From Leptospira kemamanensis (lineage in GTDB: Bacteria; Spirochaetota; Leptospiria; Leptospirales; Leptospiraceae): 64,000 nt of DNA. The stretch covers positions 72,668-136,667 of the forward strand of contig NZ_RQGG01000019.1 in the NCBI RefSeq assembly GCF_004769665.1, written 5' to 3'. The position numbers and the translations under genes were made by a program. The notes under the pieces were generated by a model that was not told where the DNA came from, searched no databases, and worked only from the letters and a program-made list of their open reading frames with translations. Shown in pieces: positions 8,542-17,906 of this stretch. Position 1 is the first letter of the stretch. Every line of letters starts with the position of its first letter.

Positions 8542-9179
8542 TCAGCGCCCCGTTCTAAAACCAATTCGGGATTTAAAATGGATTTGTTTTGGTTGATTTG
8601 AAAATAAAGTCCTTTGTCTTTGGCAAGGATTCCCAATCGATCTTTTGTTTTCACTTGTTGTCCTTCTGTGACTTGAATCCTTTCTAAATTTCCATAAACC
8701 GAATAGAGTCCATTTTCATGTTCCAAAATCACAAAATTTTCATACCCATCCATGTAATCCGCGTGAACTACTTTCCCACTGGCGCTTGCTCGAACGAGAG
8801 AGGAATTTCCTCTACGGAATTGTATGCCTTTGTATGGGTCATAGGTGAGTTCAGAGAATTTTTTTTGCACTTTTTCTTTGGGATGAAGAGGATAAGCGAA
8901 TCGTTCCTTTACCTTGGTATCTGCAGAAAGGGTGATGGATTCTTTGGAACCGGGAATTCGTAATTTTTCGTTTTCGTATAAATTTTCTGTGATGGTCCTT
9001 CCGTTTAACTTTGCCAAGGCATCGGGAGATACCTTCATTTTGCGGGCAATGCCATACCAAGAATCACCTTTCATGACTCTGTATGTAGTCGGAGGAATGG
9101 ATTTGGGATTTTGTTTGGAAACAAGGGGAAAACCAATCCAAAAGAAACAAAATAGAAGGGTAAGAAGGTGTTTTCGCAT
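8538..9179 (-). CDS. exported LysM / M23-type peptidase
   Basis: The 213-residue protein starts with a signal peptide (MRKHLLTLLFCFFWIGFPLVS). A LysM repeat follows (TYRVMKGDSWYGIARKMKVSP...LNGRTI), then a LytM/M23 domain (ASGKVVHADYMDGYENFVILEHENGLYSVYGNL). The usual HxxxD and HxH zinc ligands look incomplete: the canonical Tyr-His-His pattern appears as ENGLYSVYGN. It may therefore be a catalytically dead activator of amidases, like EnvC/NlpD, rather than a protease. The upstream in-frame extension to 9263 covers the fusA terminator and is rejected. Confidence 0.85.
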   Translation of the reverse strand: MRKHLLTLLFCFFWIGFPLVSKQNPKSIPPTTYRVMKGDSWYGIARKMKVSPDALAKLNGRTITENLYENEKLRIPGSKESITLSADTKVKERFAYPLHPKEKVQKKFSELTYDPYKGIQFRRGNSSLVRASASGKVVHADYMDGYENFVILEHENGLYSVYGNLERIQVTEGQQVKTKDRLGILAKDKGLYFQINQNKSILNPELVLERGAE

Positions 9180-9221
9180 ACAATCCCTAAGGCAAGTATC
9201 GACATGAAAAAGAGAGAGGGC

Positions 9222-9250
9222 AATAAAAAAGGCGGGAGAACCCGCCTTTT
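9222..9250 (-). terminator. rho-independent terminator of fusA
   Basis: On the minus strand AAAAGGCGGG-TTCT-CCCGCCTTTT forms a perfect 10-bp stem with a tetraloop, running into six T. It lies 30 bp after the fusA stop codon and before the LysM/M23 gene on the same strand. Confidence 0.93.
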
Positions 9251-9280
9251 CCAAAGAGAACAAAACTAAAAAACGAAGTT

Positions 9281-11398
9281 TTACTCTTCGTCTTTGTTGT
9301 TGACTTTGTATTTTTTCATCAGCTCTTCTGCTACGTTTCTTGGAACAGGAGCATACTTGGAGAATTCCATAGCAAACTCTGCTTTTCCTTGGGTAGAAGA
9401 ACGAAGCACAGTAGAGTATCCAAACATATCAGCAAGAGGAACTTCTGCTTCAATTTTAGCATAACCGTTCTCTTCAGTTGTGTTTAAGATCATACCACGT
9501 CTTTGGTTTACAGACGCAAGGATCGCACCTTGGAATTCTGTTGGTCCTTCTACTTCTACGCGCATGATTGGCTCGAGGATGATGGGTGCCGCTTTGGAAA
9601 AACCTTGGCGGAATCCGTAACGAGCTCCAATCTGGAATGCCATATCAGATGAATCCACATCATGGTAAGCACCATCATTGATTACACAACGAACTCCGAT
9701 GATAGGGAATCCGATGAGAGATCCTCTCTCTAAACAAGAACGGAAACCTTTATCACAAGATCCGATGTATTCGCGAGGGATGGATCCACCCACGATTTTA
9801 TCTACGAATTCGTAATCTTTTCCTTCTTCTTGTGGGATTGGTTCAATGTAACCAGCCACACGAGAGAACTGACCTTGACCACCCGTTTGTTTTTTATGAG
9901 TGTAATCAAATTCTGCTGATTTTGTGATGGTTTCACGGTAAGCTACTTGCGGTGCTCCCGTTACTAAATCCACACCATACTCACGTTTCATCCTTTCGAT
10001 GTAAACTTCAAGGTGGAGTTCTCCCATCCCTTTGATGATGGTTTGGCCAGATTCTTTATCAATTTCTGTTTGGAAGGTTGGGTCTTCTTTTGTGAATCGG
10101 TTGAGAGCCTTCGCAAGGTTTGGAAGTTGTTTTGACTCTTTACATTCGATGGTTAAAGAGATCACCGGATTCGGAACAAACATAGACTCCATCGTGAGTT
10201 TTGTTTTTCCATCAGTGAATGTATCCCCTGATGCACAATCGATACCAAATAGAGCAACGATATCTCCCGCTTCCGCTTTGGAAATATCTTCCATTTCATT
10301 GGAGTGCATACGAACAAGACGACCAATGTTGTGGCGTTTGTTGTTAGATGAATTGTAAATCGTCATCCCTTTTTCGAGTCTACCTTGGTAAACACGAACG
10401 TAAGTTAACTGACCGTAACGTCCGTCTTCCAATTTGAAGGCAAGACATACTAATGGTTTTTCTGGATCAGAATCCAAAATGAGTTCGTTTTCTTCGTTTC
10501 CAATCTCTTTTGCTGTGTTTTCTACATCATAAGGAGATGCAAGGTAGTCTGCTACTCCATCCAGAAGTCTTTGAACTCCTTTATTTTTGAAGGCAGAACC
10601 CATAAACACAGGAACAAATTTAAGTGCAAGAACACCGCGACGGATTGCTTCTTTGACACGAGCTTCAGAAGGAGTTCCTTCTAACATCTCTTCTGTGAGT
10701 TCGTCACTGAAGAGTGACACTGCATCGAGAAGGGCCTCACGTTTTTCGTTCGCTTGGTCTTTTAGTTCCTCTGGGATGTCAGTGATTTTGATATCTTGTC
10801 CGTTAGGACCTTCAAAATAATACGCTTTCATTTCCACGAGGTCTACAATCCCTTTCAGATCGTTTTCGAGTCCGATAGGAAGTTGTACAGCGTGGGCATT
10901 GAGGTGGAGTTTTTCACGGAGTTGATCGATCACTCTCCATGGGTTTGCACCTGTTCTGTCGAGTTTGTTGATAAAGGCAACACGTGGAACGTTGTAACGT
11001 TTCATTTGGCGGTCAACGGTGATAGACTGAGACTGAACTCCCGCTACACCACAAAGAACCATAATCGCCGAGTCAAGGACACGAAGGGAACGTTCTACTT
11101 CGATCGTGAAGTCTACGTGGCCCGGAGTATCAATGATGTTGATCGTGATGTCTTTCCAAGTGGCATACGTTGCCGCTGACTGGATCGTGATCCCTCTTTC
11201 TCTTTCGAGGTCCATACTGTCCATAGTGGCACCCACACCGTCTTTTCCACGTACTTCGTGGATGGCGTGGATTTTGTTCGTATAAAATAAAATACGTTCA
11301 GTAAGAGTTGTCTTTCCAGAGTCAATGTGGGCAGAGATTCCGATATTACGGATTCTATCCAATTTAGGGTCGCGTTTAGTTTCTGTCGCAGAGGTCAT
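9281..11398 (-). CDS. fusA: elongation factor G, spirochaete/mitochondrial-like subtype
   Basis: EF-G is the GTPase that drives ribosomal translocation. The 705-residue protein has G1 AHIDSGKTT, the switch-I block [19 protein letters not shown]3 DTPGH, G4 NKLD and the full domain II-V set. The Ser in DSGKTT (canonical bacterial EF-G has DAGKTT) and the segments [15 protein letters not shown] and [15 protein letters not shown] are strikingly like mitochondrial EF-G1. This matches the spdEFG1 group known in spirochaetes. It is a single gene here, not in a str operon with rpsL, rpsG and tuf. Confidence 0.96.
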   Translation of the reverse strand: MTSATETKRDPKLDRIRNIGISAHIDSGKTTLTERILFYTNKIHAIHEVRGKDGVGATMDSMDLERERGITIQSAATYATWKDITINIIDTPGHVDFTIEVERSLRVLDSAIMVLCGVAGVQSQSITVDRQMKRYNVPRVAFINKLDRTGANPWRVIDQLREKLHLNAHAVQLPIGLENDLKGIVDLVEMKAYYFEGPNGQDIKITDIPEELKDQANEKREALLDAVSLFSDELTEEMLEGTPSEARVKEAIRRGVLALKFVPVFMGSAFKNKGVQRLLDGVADYLASPYDVENTAKEIGNEENELILDSDPEKPLVCLAFKLEDGRYGQLTYVRVYQGRLEKGMTIYNSSNNKRHNIGRLVRMHSNEMEDISKAEAGDIVALFGIDCASGDTFTDGKTKLTMESMFVPNPVISLTIECKESKQLPNLAKALNRFTKEDPTFQTEIDKESGQTIIKGMGELHLEVYIERMKREYGVDLVTGAPQVAYRETITKSAEFDYTHKKQTGGQGQFSRVAGYIEPIPQEEGKDYEFVDKIVGGSIPREYIGSCDKGFRSCLERGSLIGFPIIGVRCVINDGAYHDVDSSDMAFQIGARYGFRQGFSKAAPIILEPIMRVEVEGPTEFQGAILASVNQRRGMILNTTEENGYAKIEAEVPLADMFGYSTVLRSSTQGKAEFAMEFSKYAPVPRNVAEELMKKYKVNNKDEE

Positions 11399-11524
11399 AT
11401 TTTCCTCAAAAATAAGGTTAAAGTTGAATTGATTCTACCAAAATCTGAGATGGACTGCGTTTGTAAAGTACTTGGGATTTTTGCTTAGAGGGAAAATCCT
11501 GGAGAAAGTAGAGAATAGGGAAAT

Positions 11525-13051
11525 ATGCCAATCGCTCGTTTCAAACGATTTTTTAAAACCTTGTCATTTGCCCGTGTGGTATGTCTGGGTTTTTTTGCGG
11601 CCATTATTTTTGGCTCCCTTGCCCTCTATATTTCTGAGGAGGCGGAGTTGTCGTATGTGGATAGTCTCTACCTCTCGGCTTCCTCGATTTGTGTGACGGG
11701 TCTTTCTCCCGTCCCCCTTTCGGGACTCAACCATTCCACCCATTGGATCATGTTATTTCTCATCCAACTGGGGGGCCTCGGAATCATCAGTTTTACCGTG
11801 ATCGTTGGATTTCTCATCTCCAAAGGGATTTCTAGAAATGCGCGCTTTAATGCCTTTGTCGGTGCGGCCATCGACACCCAAGCGGAAACGGAGTCATTGG
11901 AAACCAATGAAGTGAACCGGATTTTGCTTTCGGTCATCAACATCTCTTTCACACTCGAAATCTTAGGAGCCATCGGTTTGTATCTTCACATGCCAGAAGG
12001 TGTGGAAGGGGAAAATACTCGTTGGTTTTATTCTCTTTTTACAGCTGTCTCTTCTTTTAATAATGCTGGTTTTTCGATCACGGATGATTTAAGTGCACTG
12101 CGTCTGGATCCATTTTCCCTCTATATTGTTTCTGGACTTGTGATCTTTGGAGGGATTGGATTTCCTGTGATCATATTACTGGAAAAGATTTTACTTACTA
12201 TTTTTGTTCGTATTGTTTACCGGATTGAAGTCCTCGCAGAGACCTTGATGATGGAGAAAGCATTAAAAACTGGAAATGTACCACGGTTTTTATTATTACC
12301 AGCTCAGTTTTCTGCCATATTAGAAAATCGAATCGAAGAATATAACAAACACTTACGAGGAGAAACAACTCGGATCCAATCCAAGCTGTTGGTGTACGGA
12401 TCGTTCGCTTTACTTCTTTTTGGTTTTGTTGGAATCTATTTTTTAGAAAGAAGTAATCCTCATACATTTCATAATTTAGAATTTGTGGATAAAATTTCGA
12501 ATGCGTTTTTTATGTCGGTATGTTCTAGAACAGCTGGTTTTTCCACGATGGACTTAGGCCATTTGAATGATGCCACTGTCATCATTATCACCGTACTCAT
12601 GTTTATCGGTGGTGGTCCCCAAGGAACAGCAGGTGGTATTAAAATTACCACCTTTGTTTTGTTACTCGCGTATTTAAAAAACGTAATCCAACCCTCCAAA
12701 CCAGTCATGTTATTCGGAGAAACGGTATCCAAAAATTCCGTGGCAGTTGCGATTCGAGTTTATTTTTTAGCAACGGTTTCTCTTGCATTTGTATTCATTT
12801 TACTCGGGATTTTAGACCAAAATCAACATTCCTTACATGTGATTTTCTTTGAATTGATTTCTTCCTTTTCCACTGTTGGTTTTAGTTTGAATCTAACTTC
12901 CCAATTAGGTGATATTGAAAAACTATTTTATGCAGCAGTGATGTATGTAGGACGTGTTGGAATTTTTACGGTTCTCATTGCGGCAACCGGCCATTCTGGT
13001 GTTCCAAAAATGGGAACGGTGGATGACGGCGTAAAAATCCAAGTTGGGTAA
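11525..13051 (+). CDS. TrkH/KtrB-type potassium uptake membrane subunit
   Basis: The 508-residue polytopic protein has four M1-P-M2 repeats. The four selectivity-filter loops are visible: SSICVTGLSPV, SSFNNAGFS, SRTAGFST and SSFSTVGFS. The gating loop between repeats is GGGPQGTAGGIKITTF. It should carry K+ (and perhaps Na+) inward as a dimer with a cytosolic KtrA/TrkA RCK ring. No such partner is encoded nearby. It starts at ATG 11525, divergent from fusA, with GAAATATGCC and a poor ribosome site. Confidence 0.93.
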   Translation: MPIARFKRFFKTLSFARVVCLGFFAAIIFGSLALYISEEAELSYVDSLYLSASSICVTGLSPVPLSGLNHSTHWIMLFLIQLGGLGIISFTVIVGFLISKGISRNARFNAFVGAAIDTQAETESLETNEVNRILLSVINISFTLEILGAIGLYLHMPEGVEGENTRWFYSLFTAVSSFNNAGFSITDDLSALRLDPFSLYIVSGLVIFGGIGFPVIILLEKILLTIFVRIVYRIEVLAETLMMEKALKTGNVPRFLLLPAQFSAILENRIEEYNKHLRGETTRIQSKLLVYGSFALLLFGFVGIYFLERSNPHTFHNLEFVDKISNAFFMSVCSRTAGFSTMDLGHLNDATVIIITVLMFIGGGPQGTAGGIKITTFVLLLAYLKNVIQPSKPVMLFGETVSKNSVAVAIRVYFLATVSLAFVFILLGILDQNQHSLHVIFFELISSFSTVGFSLNLTSQLGDIEKLFYAAVMYVGRVGIFTVLIAATGHSGVPKMGTVDDGVKIQVG

Positions 13052-13105
13052 AATGGAACAAAAAAGCAGTTTTAGTAATTTTAGGTACAAGAAGGATTGG
13101 TAGTT

Positions 13106-14125
13106 GTGAAAATGACGTTCAAAGATATTTTGCTTTCGAAGTGGAAATCCCCAAATCTGAGCCCAGAAGAAACTCAGTTTGAGGCAGAAAAAAAAGAAAA
13201 GAAACATAAACTAAATCAAATGGAATCTCGATTGGAGACTCTTGAGATTCTGATTTCCAATGATAAATTAGAAGATGCAAATATTTTGATGAAATACCTT
13301 GTGTATGATTTGGTAAATTACTACCAATCTCTCAAAGGAAACAAACAAATCCCTTGGGACGGGGATTTGTCTACGTTTGTGATCCCTGAATCGAAAACAA
13401 AAGCATTTCAGTTCCTTTCTACCTATACAAAAGAAGAGATCACCGACGAATCGAAGTTCAACGATCTTTTCGAGTTTTGCCTATCGACCTATGATTTTTT
13501 AGTGAAGGAATCCAAAACAGAGTTTAAATCCAAATGGTTCACAAGTTTGGATCATTTTAAATCCATTCGTAAAATTCGTATCATCTTCATCACGTCTGTC
13601 CTTTCTTTGACTCTGTTTGGTGTTTTTTATTACCAATACAAATTCCCAGTGATGAAAGACCAATCCATCAAACTTTATAGTTTTGCCGACAAAGACCACC
13701 CACAAACATCGGAGTCGGCTATGGTTTCCTTACCTGTATCCAAACAAAAAATTGGGGAATGGAATGAGTATGAATTTACCTTACCGGAAACAATGGCAAA
13801 ATTTGGTGGGATTCGGATTGATCCGTTAGAACAAAGAGGGATTCATTTTGTTTTGGATGAGTTTCAAATTTTGGATGGTAAAGGGAAAAGCTTATATACC
13901 AAAAAAATCGTCGTAAGCCAAAACCTTCTCCCAGAAGATTACCAAGACTTTTTGAAAATCACTGATATCAAAACGGCAGGCAAACAACAACCTGGGGAAC
14001 TTGTGGAAATGGTGACCACCGGTAGAGATCCACAAATTCTTTTGGTTTTCCCACAAGTGGAAGGTGCCAAAACAATTAAGATGAAGATGAAATACATCGA
14101 AGCACATAAATTGAAGAAAAAATGA
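13106..14125 (+). CDS. hypothetical single-pass membrane protein
   Basis: The 339-residue protein has a charged cytosolic N-terminal half with a coiled-coil-like start (EAEKKEKKHKLNQMESRLETLE). One transmembrane helix lies near residue 160 (IIFITSVLSLTLFGVFYY). An external C-terminal half follows, with beta character. I use GTG 13106 because GAAGGA lies 9 nt upstream; TTG 13097 would sit on that site. The stop overlaps the next ATG (ATGA), so it is coupled to the prenyltransferase gene. The family is not recognised. Confidence 0.75.
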   Translation: MKMTFKDILLSKWKSPNLSPEETQFEAEKKEKKHKLNQMESRLETLEILISNDKLEDANILMKYLVYDLVNYYQSLKGNKQIPWDGDLSTFVIPESKTKAFQFLSTYTKEEITDESKFNDLFEFCLSTYDFLVKESKTEFKSKWFTSLDHFKSIRKIRIIFITSVLSLTLFGVFYYQYKFPVMKDQSIKLYSFADKDHPQTSESAMVSLPVSKQKIGEWNEYEFTLPETMAKFGGIRIDPLEQRGIHFVLDEFQILDGKGKSLYTKKIVVSQNLLPEDYQDFLKITDIKTAGKQQPGELVEMVTTGRDPQILLVFPQVEGAKTIKMKMKYIEAHKLKKK

Positions 14126-15021
14126 TATATCTATACCTAAAACTAATGAGGATCCCGCAGTGGATCAAAAATGTGATCTTATTTGCGGGACTGATTTTTT
14201 CAAAACGAATTTTTGATGTCCCATCTCTAACAAAAGTTTGTTTGGCGTTTTTGTTTTTTTCTTTGGTGGCAAGTTGTCAGTATGTATTCAACGATTTTCT
14301 CGACCAAAAAGAAGATGCAACACATCCTGAAAAAAAACACAGACCTCTTGCCAGTGGTGACTTAGATTCTGGGATCGCCCTTGCCATTACAGGGGTAATT
14401 TTACCCATTGCTCTCATTGGTTCTTATAAACTTTCTCCCATTTTCTTTTATCTCACGATCTTTTATTTATTATTCAATATGTTGTATAGTAAGGTTTTAA
14501 AACATATTGTAATCTTAGATGTAATGAGTATCTCCATTGGGTTTGTACTTCGTGCGATTGCGGGTGCCGTTGTCATTGGTGTTGAGTTTTCCCATTGGTT
14601 GTTACTTTGTACTTTTATGTTAGCTCTATTCTGGGGATTTTCCAAACGAAGAGGGGAAATCAATATCCTGAAAAACGAGGCAGGCAAACACCGAAAAATT
14701 TTAGAAGAGTATTCGATTGAATTTTTGGATTTGATGATGGCGGTTGTTGCCACTTTAACTCTTGTTAGTTATGTGATGTATACAGTGAGTCCAGAAACGG
14801 CCAAAAGTTTAGGAACACCTTATATGGTGTATACAGTGCCGATTGTGGTCTATGCGATTTTTCGTTCTCTCTATATTATCTACATCAAAAATATGGGCCA
14901 TAACCCAACAAGGGCCATTCTGACAGATGTCAGTGTTCTTGTTTCGGGTGTGATTTGGTTAATACTCATCTTATTTTTAATGTTTGGGAACTTATCGGGC
15001 CAATCACCAGTCTACCAGTAG
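14122..15021 (+). CDS. UbiA-family prenyltransferase, decaprenyl-phosphate phosphoribosyltransferase-like
   Basis: This 299-residue protein has eight or nine membrane helices. The first Asp-rich motif is NDFLDQKEDATHPEKKHRPLASG, in the spacing seen in decaprenyl-phosphate 5-phosphoribosyltransferases (Rv3806c type) rather than quinone prenyltransferases. A second conserved loop reads GFSKRRGEI. It would attach phosphoribose to a polyprenyl phosphate as a pentose donor for cell-surface glycans. Its neighbours, an unknown membrane protein and a TlpA-like protein, do not explain the end product. Confidence 0.85.
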   Translation: MIYLYLKLMRIPQWIKNVILFAGLIFSKRIFDVPSLTKVCLAFLFFSLVASCQYVFNDFLDQKEDATHPEKKHRPLASGDLDSGIALAITGVILPIALIGSYKLSPIFFYLTIFYLLFNMLYSKVLKHIVILDVMSISIGFVLRAIAGAVVIGVEFSHWLLLCTFMLALFWGFSKRRGEINILKNEAGKHRKILEEYSIEFLDLMMAVVATLTLVSYVMYTVSPETAKSLGTPYMVYTVPIVVYAIFRSLYIIYIKNMGHNPTRAILTDVSVLVSGVIWLILILFLMFGNLSGQSPVYQ

Positions 15022-15023
15022 AG

Positions 15024-15536
15024 ATGATGAAATTCTGGAAACAGTTGCCTTATGGTTGGAAGGTCGTATTTGCCTTTGTTTTCTTTTTTTCAACGACCCT
15101 GGGCTTTGCCTATTTCAAAGCAAGAGATACAAGACCTAGTATCCCAATAGAAGCCTTAGCGACCACTCCAACGGAGGCCAATTCCTGGAAAGGCCATCCC
15201 AAGGTAGTCTATTTTTGGGCGACTTGGTGTACGGTTTGTAAGGCCTACGCCCCCATCCTCGAAGCCAATTTGAAGTTTTTGCCAAAAGATACGATGTTTT
15301 TGTCGGTTTTGGAATCTGAGGATTCGGACGAGATGAAAGAGATGTTTGCCAATCTTTCTAAAGATAGTTCTCGTCCCCTATACACAGCAGACTATCGGAT
15401 GTTAAAAGAGTGGAGGGTTTCTGCTTATCCCACTACCTTATTTTTGAATGGAGAGGGAAAGGTTGTATTTGCCGATTCTGGAATTCTGAGTCCCATTGGA
15501 TTTTGGATCCGCACTTTTCTTTTGCGATTCTTTTAA
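15024..15536 (+). CDS. membrane-anchored TlpA-like thioredoxin
   Basis: The 170-residue protein has an N-terminal anchor (VVFAFVFFFSTTLGFAYF) and a thioredoxin fold with WATWCTVCK (CTVC active site) and the cis-proline loop VSAYPTTLFLNG. It likely works as a periplasmic thiol reductase, e.g. for cytochrome maturation or oxidative repair. ATG 15024 starts 2 nt after the prenyltransferase stop. A longer in-frame reading from 14955 overlaps that gene and is rejected. The C-terminal hydrophobic end (GFWIRTFLLRFF) is unusual. Confidence 0.87.
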   Translation: MMKFWKQLPYGWKVVFAFVFFFSTTLGFAYFKARDTRPSIPIEALATTPTEANSWKGHPKVVYFWATWCTVCKAYAPILEANLKFLPKDTMFLSVLESEDSDEMKEMFANLSKDSSRPLYTADYRMLKEWRVSAYPTTLFLNGEGKVVFADSGILSPIGFWIRTFLLRFF

Positions 15537-15553
15537 AATGTCGATAGTATAAC

Positions 15554-16327
15554 ATGGACTCGAGCTTCAAACCCAAGCCACTTTTAAATAAGTCGGAACT
15601 TCGCCAAATCAAACGAAGTAAAACCAGGGTTGAAGGAAAAAAAGTCATCACTGATGACGTCAAAAAACTAAAGTCCCTCAAAGTCACTCCCGAACTCAGT
15701 TTCCAAGAATCCATCGACTATTACAAAGAACCAATTTGGATTGAATATTACATTCCCAAAGAATCCAGATTTGCTTTCGAAACCAAATATCTATTTATTT
15801 ACCTTGTGGATCCAGAGGTCACAGAAGAATCCTCTGACAAAGCAAGAAAAGAAGCCAAGGAAAAAGGTGAGATTGTAGACATCTTTGCGTATATGGAATC
15901 GAACCCTGAGTCCATCCGCCTCATTGAAGATTCCTATCATTCCACAATGTCGATGCATGAAACCATTCATCATATCTATCGTAACTACAAAGAAACTGGT
16001 GCAACCGAAGATTTAAAAACTGCTTGTTACTTAACTGAAGCACTTCTTAAATATGAACCCACCATTGCAGGTCTTACTTACTTTCGAGATTATAGTATCT
16101 ATAATTTGAATTATTGGATTCGTACCCTCAATCGTTTGAAAATTGATTTTGCCTTAGAAGATGCAACTGTGTCACTTCTCATCAAACGGAGGAACGAACT
16201 TTGGGAATTAGAAGGGCGAGAGGAAGATGAGGACTTTGATTTACTAGCAGCTTTATTTTTTGAACAAGCTTTTCCTAACCGTGGGGCAGGGGAACTTTCC
16301 AGTGATGATATGTTGTTATTTGAATGA
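15554..16327 (+). CDS. hypothetical cytoplasmic protein
   Basis: A 257-residue protein without signal peptide or membrane segments. The N-terminus is basic (KPKPLLNKSELRQIKRSKTRVEGKK in part), the middle is helical and the C-terminus acidic (EGREEDEDFDLL). It follows the TlpA-like gene by 17 bp and may share its transcript. I see no known motif; codon use and composition match the neighbours. Confidence 0.75.
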   Translation: MDSSFKPKPLLNKSELRQIKRSKTRVEGKKVITDDVKKLKSLKVTPELSFQESIDYYKEPIWIEYYIPKESRFAFETKYLFIYLVDPEVTEESSDKARKEAKEKGEIVDIFAYMESNPESIRLIEDSYHSTMSMHETIHHIYRNYKETGATEDLKTACYLTEALLKYEPTIAGLTYFRDYSIYNLNYWIRTLNRLKIDFALEDATVSLLIKRRNELWELEGREEDEDFDLLAALFFEQAFPNRGAGELSSDDMLLFE

Positions 16328-16368
16328 AGAATTCACTAAAAAAAGATATCTCTCCCTAGCTAAAACTT

Positions 16369-16392
16369 ATAATCCAAAATTATATGGATTAT
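16369..16392. terminator. AT-rich hairpin between convergent genes
   Basis: ATAATCCA and TGGATTAT form an 8-bp stem with an 8-nt loop between two convergent genes. It overlaps the stop codon of the minus-strand gene. There is no clear T run, so it is only a possible terminator. Confidence 0.35.
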
Positions 16393-17258
16393 ATTACTGA
16401 TAACCAACGAAACAAATCGATGCAATGGAAAAGTTCCGTATGTTCTGGAATTGCCGATACAATCGTTGTTTCACTGATTTTCATCGAGACTGGAATCCGT
16501 TTTTCTTGAAAGGTAAAACTCAGTTTGGAAAGAGCCTGGGAAGATTCTTTCCAATATTTCCTTTCACTTGTTTCTTCCGACATTGGAAAACTATCTAAAA
16601 ATACTTTCCAAAACTCATTTCCGCCAATCAGCACTTCCGAAATACTACTCATTCCCATCTTGAGATCTCTATACAAATGTTCTTTGTTAAAATCTTTGAT
16701 TCCGATGGAAAGAAATGGCTTTTCATTTTTTATTTTTTGCAAAGTAGGAACAAGAGTTTTTGCATCCAACATGTCCCAATCCAAAATTAAAACATGACAA
16801 GGGCCGACTAACAATCTTTTGACTAAAAATTCGGGATTGGCTTCTGCATAAACCTGATATCCTAATGATTTTAAAAATTTCAAAATGTTTTGGTCGAAGG
16901 TTGGATTTTTCGTGCAAACAATCCATGTTAATTTTTTTTCAGGTAATGGACGAATGGGAAGGCTATGGATTTGGGAAAAAGCCTTGTCCCAAAGTAAGGA
17001 AACTCCCGTTTTTTGATAGGAATCTTTTTCTTCTTTGGTAAACATTCCGCATAAGATTGGTTCTATGCTCCAATCTAATAGTTCTTTTGTTAGTTCCGAT
17101 GTTGGTTTGGCAAAAACTTTGATGGAATCAGGAAAGTCTTTCCAGTTTTTGTTTGTACATTCTTTCACTACGAGTCCATTCACTTGTAACCAAGAAATTA
17201 AAAGTTCTTTTTCTCGTTCTGGAAGTTGTGTCAAAACGGCACCGAATAGTGAGTCCAT
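16389..17258 (-). CDS. hypothetical protein with degenerate receiver-like domain
   Basis: The 289-residue protein contains, at about residues 108-225, a fold resembling a response-regulator receiver: a hydrophobic strand (LTWIVCT), then LILDWDMLD where the phospho-Asp would be, and a later strand FLSIGIKDF. The acidic pair that normally follows the first strand is missing, so phosphorylation is unlikely. The N-terminal 100 and C-terminal 60 residues match nothing I know. It is divergent from the PhaR-like gene. Confidence 0.7.
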   Translation of the reverse strand: MDSLFGAVLTQLPEREKELLISWLQVNGLVVKECTNKNWKDFPDSIKVFAKPTSELTKELLDWSIEPILCGMFTKEEKDSYQKTGVSLLWDKAFSQIHSLPIRPLPEKKLTWIVCTKNPTFDQNILKFLKSLGYQVYAEANPEFLVKRLLVGPCHVLILDWDMLDAKTLVPTLQKIKNEKPFLSIGIKDFNKEHLYRDLKMGMSSISEVLIGGNEFWKVFLDSFPMSEETSERKYWKESSQALSKLSFTFQEKRIPVSMKISETTIVSAIPEHTELFHCIDLFRWLSVI

Positions 17259-17315
17259 ACGATTGTATTTTAGTTGACCCCCTAGGCTTGAAAGTCATTT
17301 TAAAAAGCATCTCCA

Positions 17316-17864
17316 ATGAAGCTCCTCAAGCGATACGCCAACCGCCGACTTTATGATCCAGAAACTAGTTCTACTATCACTCTGGAAGATGTGGCAAAGA
17401 TGATCATTGGAGGAGAAGAAATCAAAGTCCAAGACAATTTATCAGGGGAAGACATCACACCCAAGATCCTCGGACAAACCTTTCTCAAAGTGAGCCTTGG
17501 ACAACGAAACGAAGATTTTTCCAATTTTATGTTAACGGCACTCATTCGGGAAACTGGCCGCGATATTTCTGGTCTTTTTGAACGTCTAGTCCTCGGCGGA
17601 ATTGGTGCCAACTACCTCACCCGCGAACGATTGGAGAAAATTGTCAATTCCATGGTGGAACTTGGGGAATTGAAGGAAGTGGATTTTAGCCTCTACCGAG
17701 AGGATTTACTACGCAAAATGGCTTCCCGCGCGAGTGAAAAAAAGGAACAAATCCAAAAGGATTTGGAAAAATTCAGCCAATCCATTTTGGAAGAAGACAA
17801 GGCAACCTTAGGCGACCTTTCCGAAAAATTAAAAGAAGTCGCAGAAAAATTAAAAGAAAATTAA
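17316..17864 (+). CDS. PhaR-like polyhydroxyalkanoate regulator
   Basis: The 182-residue protein opens with the PHA-accumulation regulator DNA-binding domain: [29 protein letters not shown] second conserved block follows ([12 protein letters not shown]), then a long Lys/Glu coiled coil (residues 120-182). In other bacteria PhaR represses phasin genes and binds polyhydroxybutyrate. Nothing for PHA synthesis lies in the window, so the role here is open; the C-terminal coiled coil itself resembles a phasin. Confidence 0.87.
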   Translation: MKLLKRYANRRLYDPETSSTITLEDVAKMIIGGEEIKVQDNLSGEDITPKILGQTFLKVSLGQRNEDFSNFMLTALIRETGRDISGLFERLVLGGIGANYLTRERLEKIVNSMVELGELKEVDFSLYREDLLRKMASRASEKKEQIQKDLEKFSQSILEEDKATLGDLSEKLKEVAEKLKEN

Positions 17865-17906
17865 CCAAAATCGGTTACACTATTCTCCACTTTCAGGGGG
17901 GAATGA

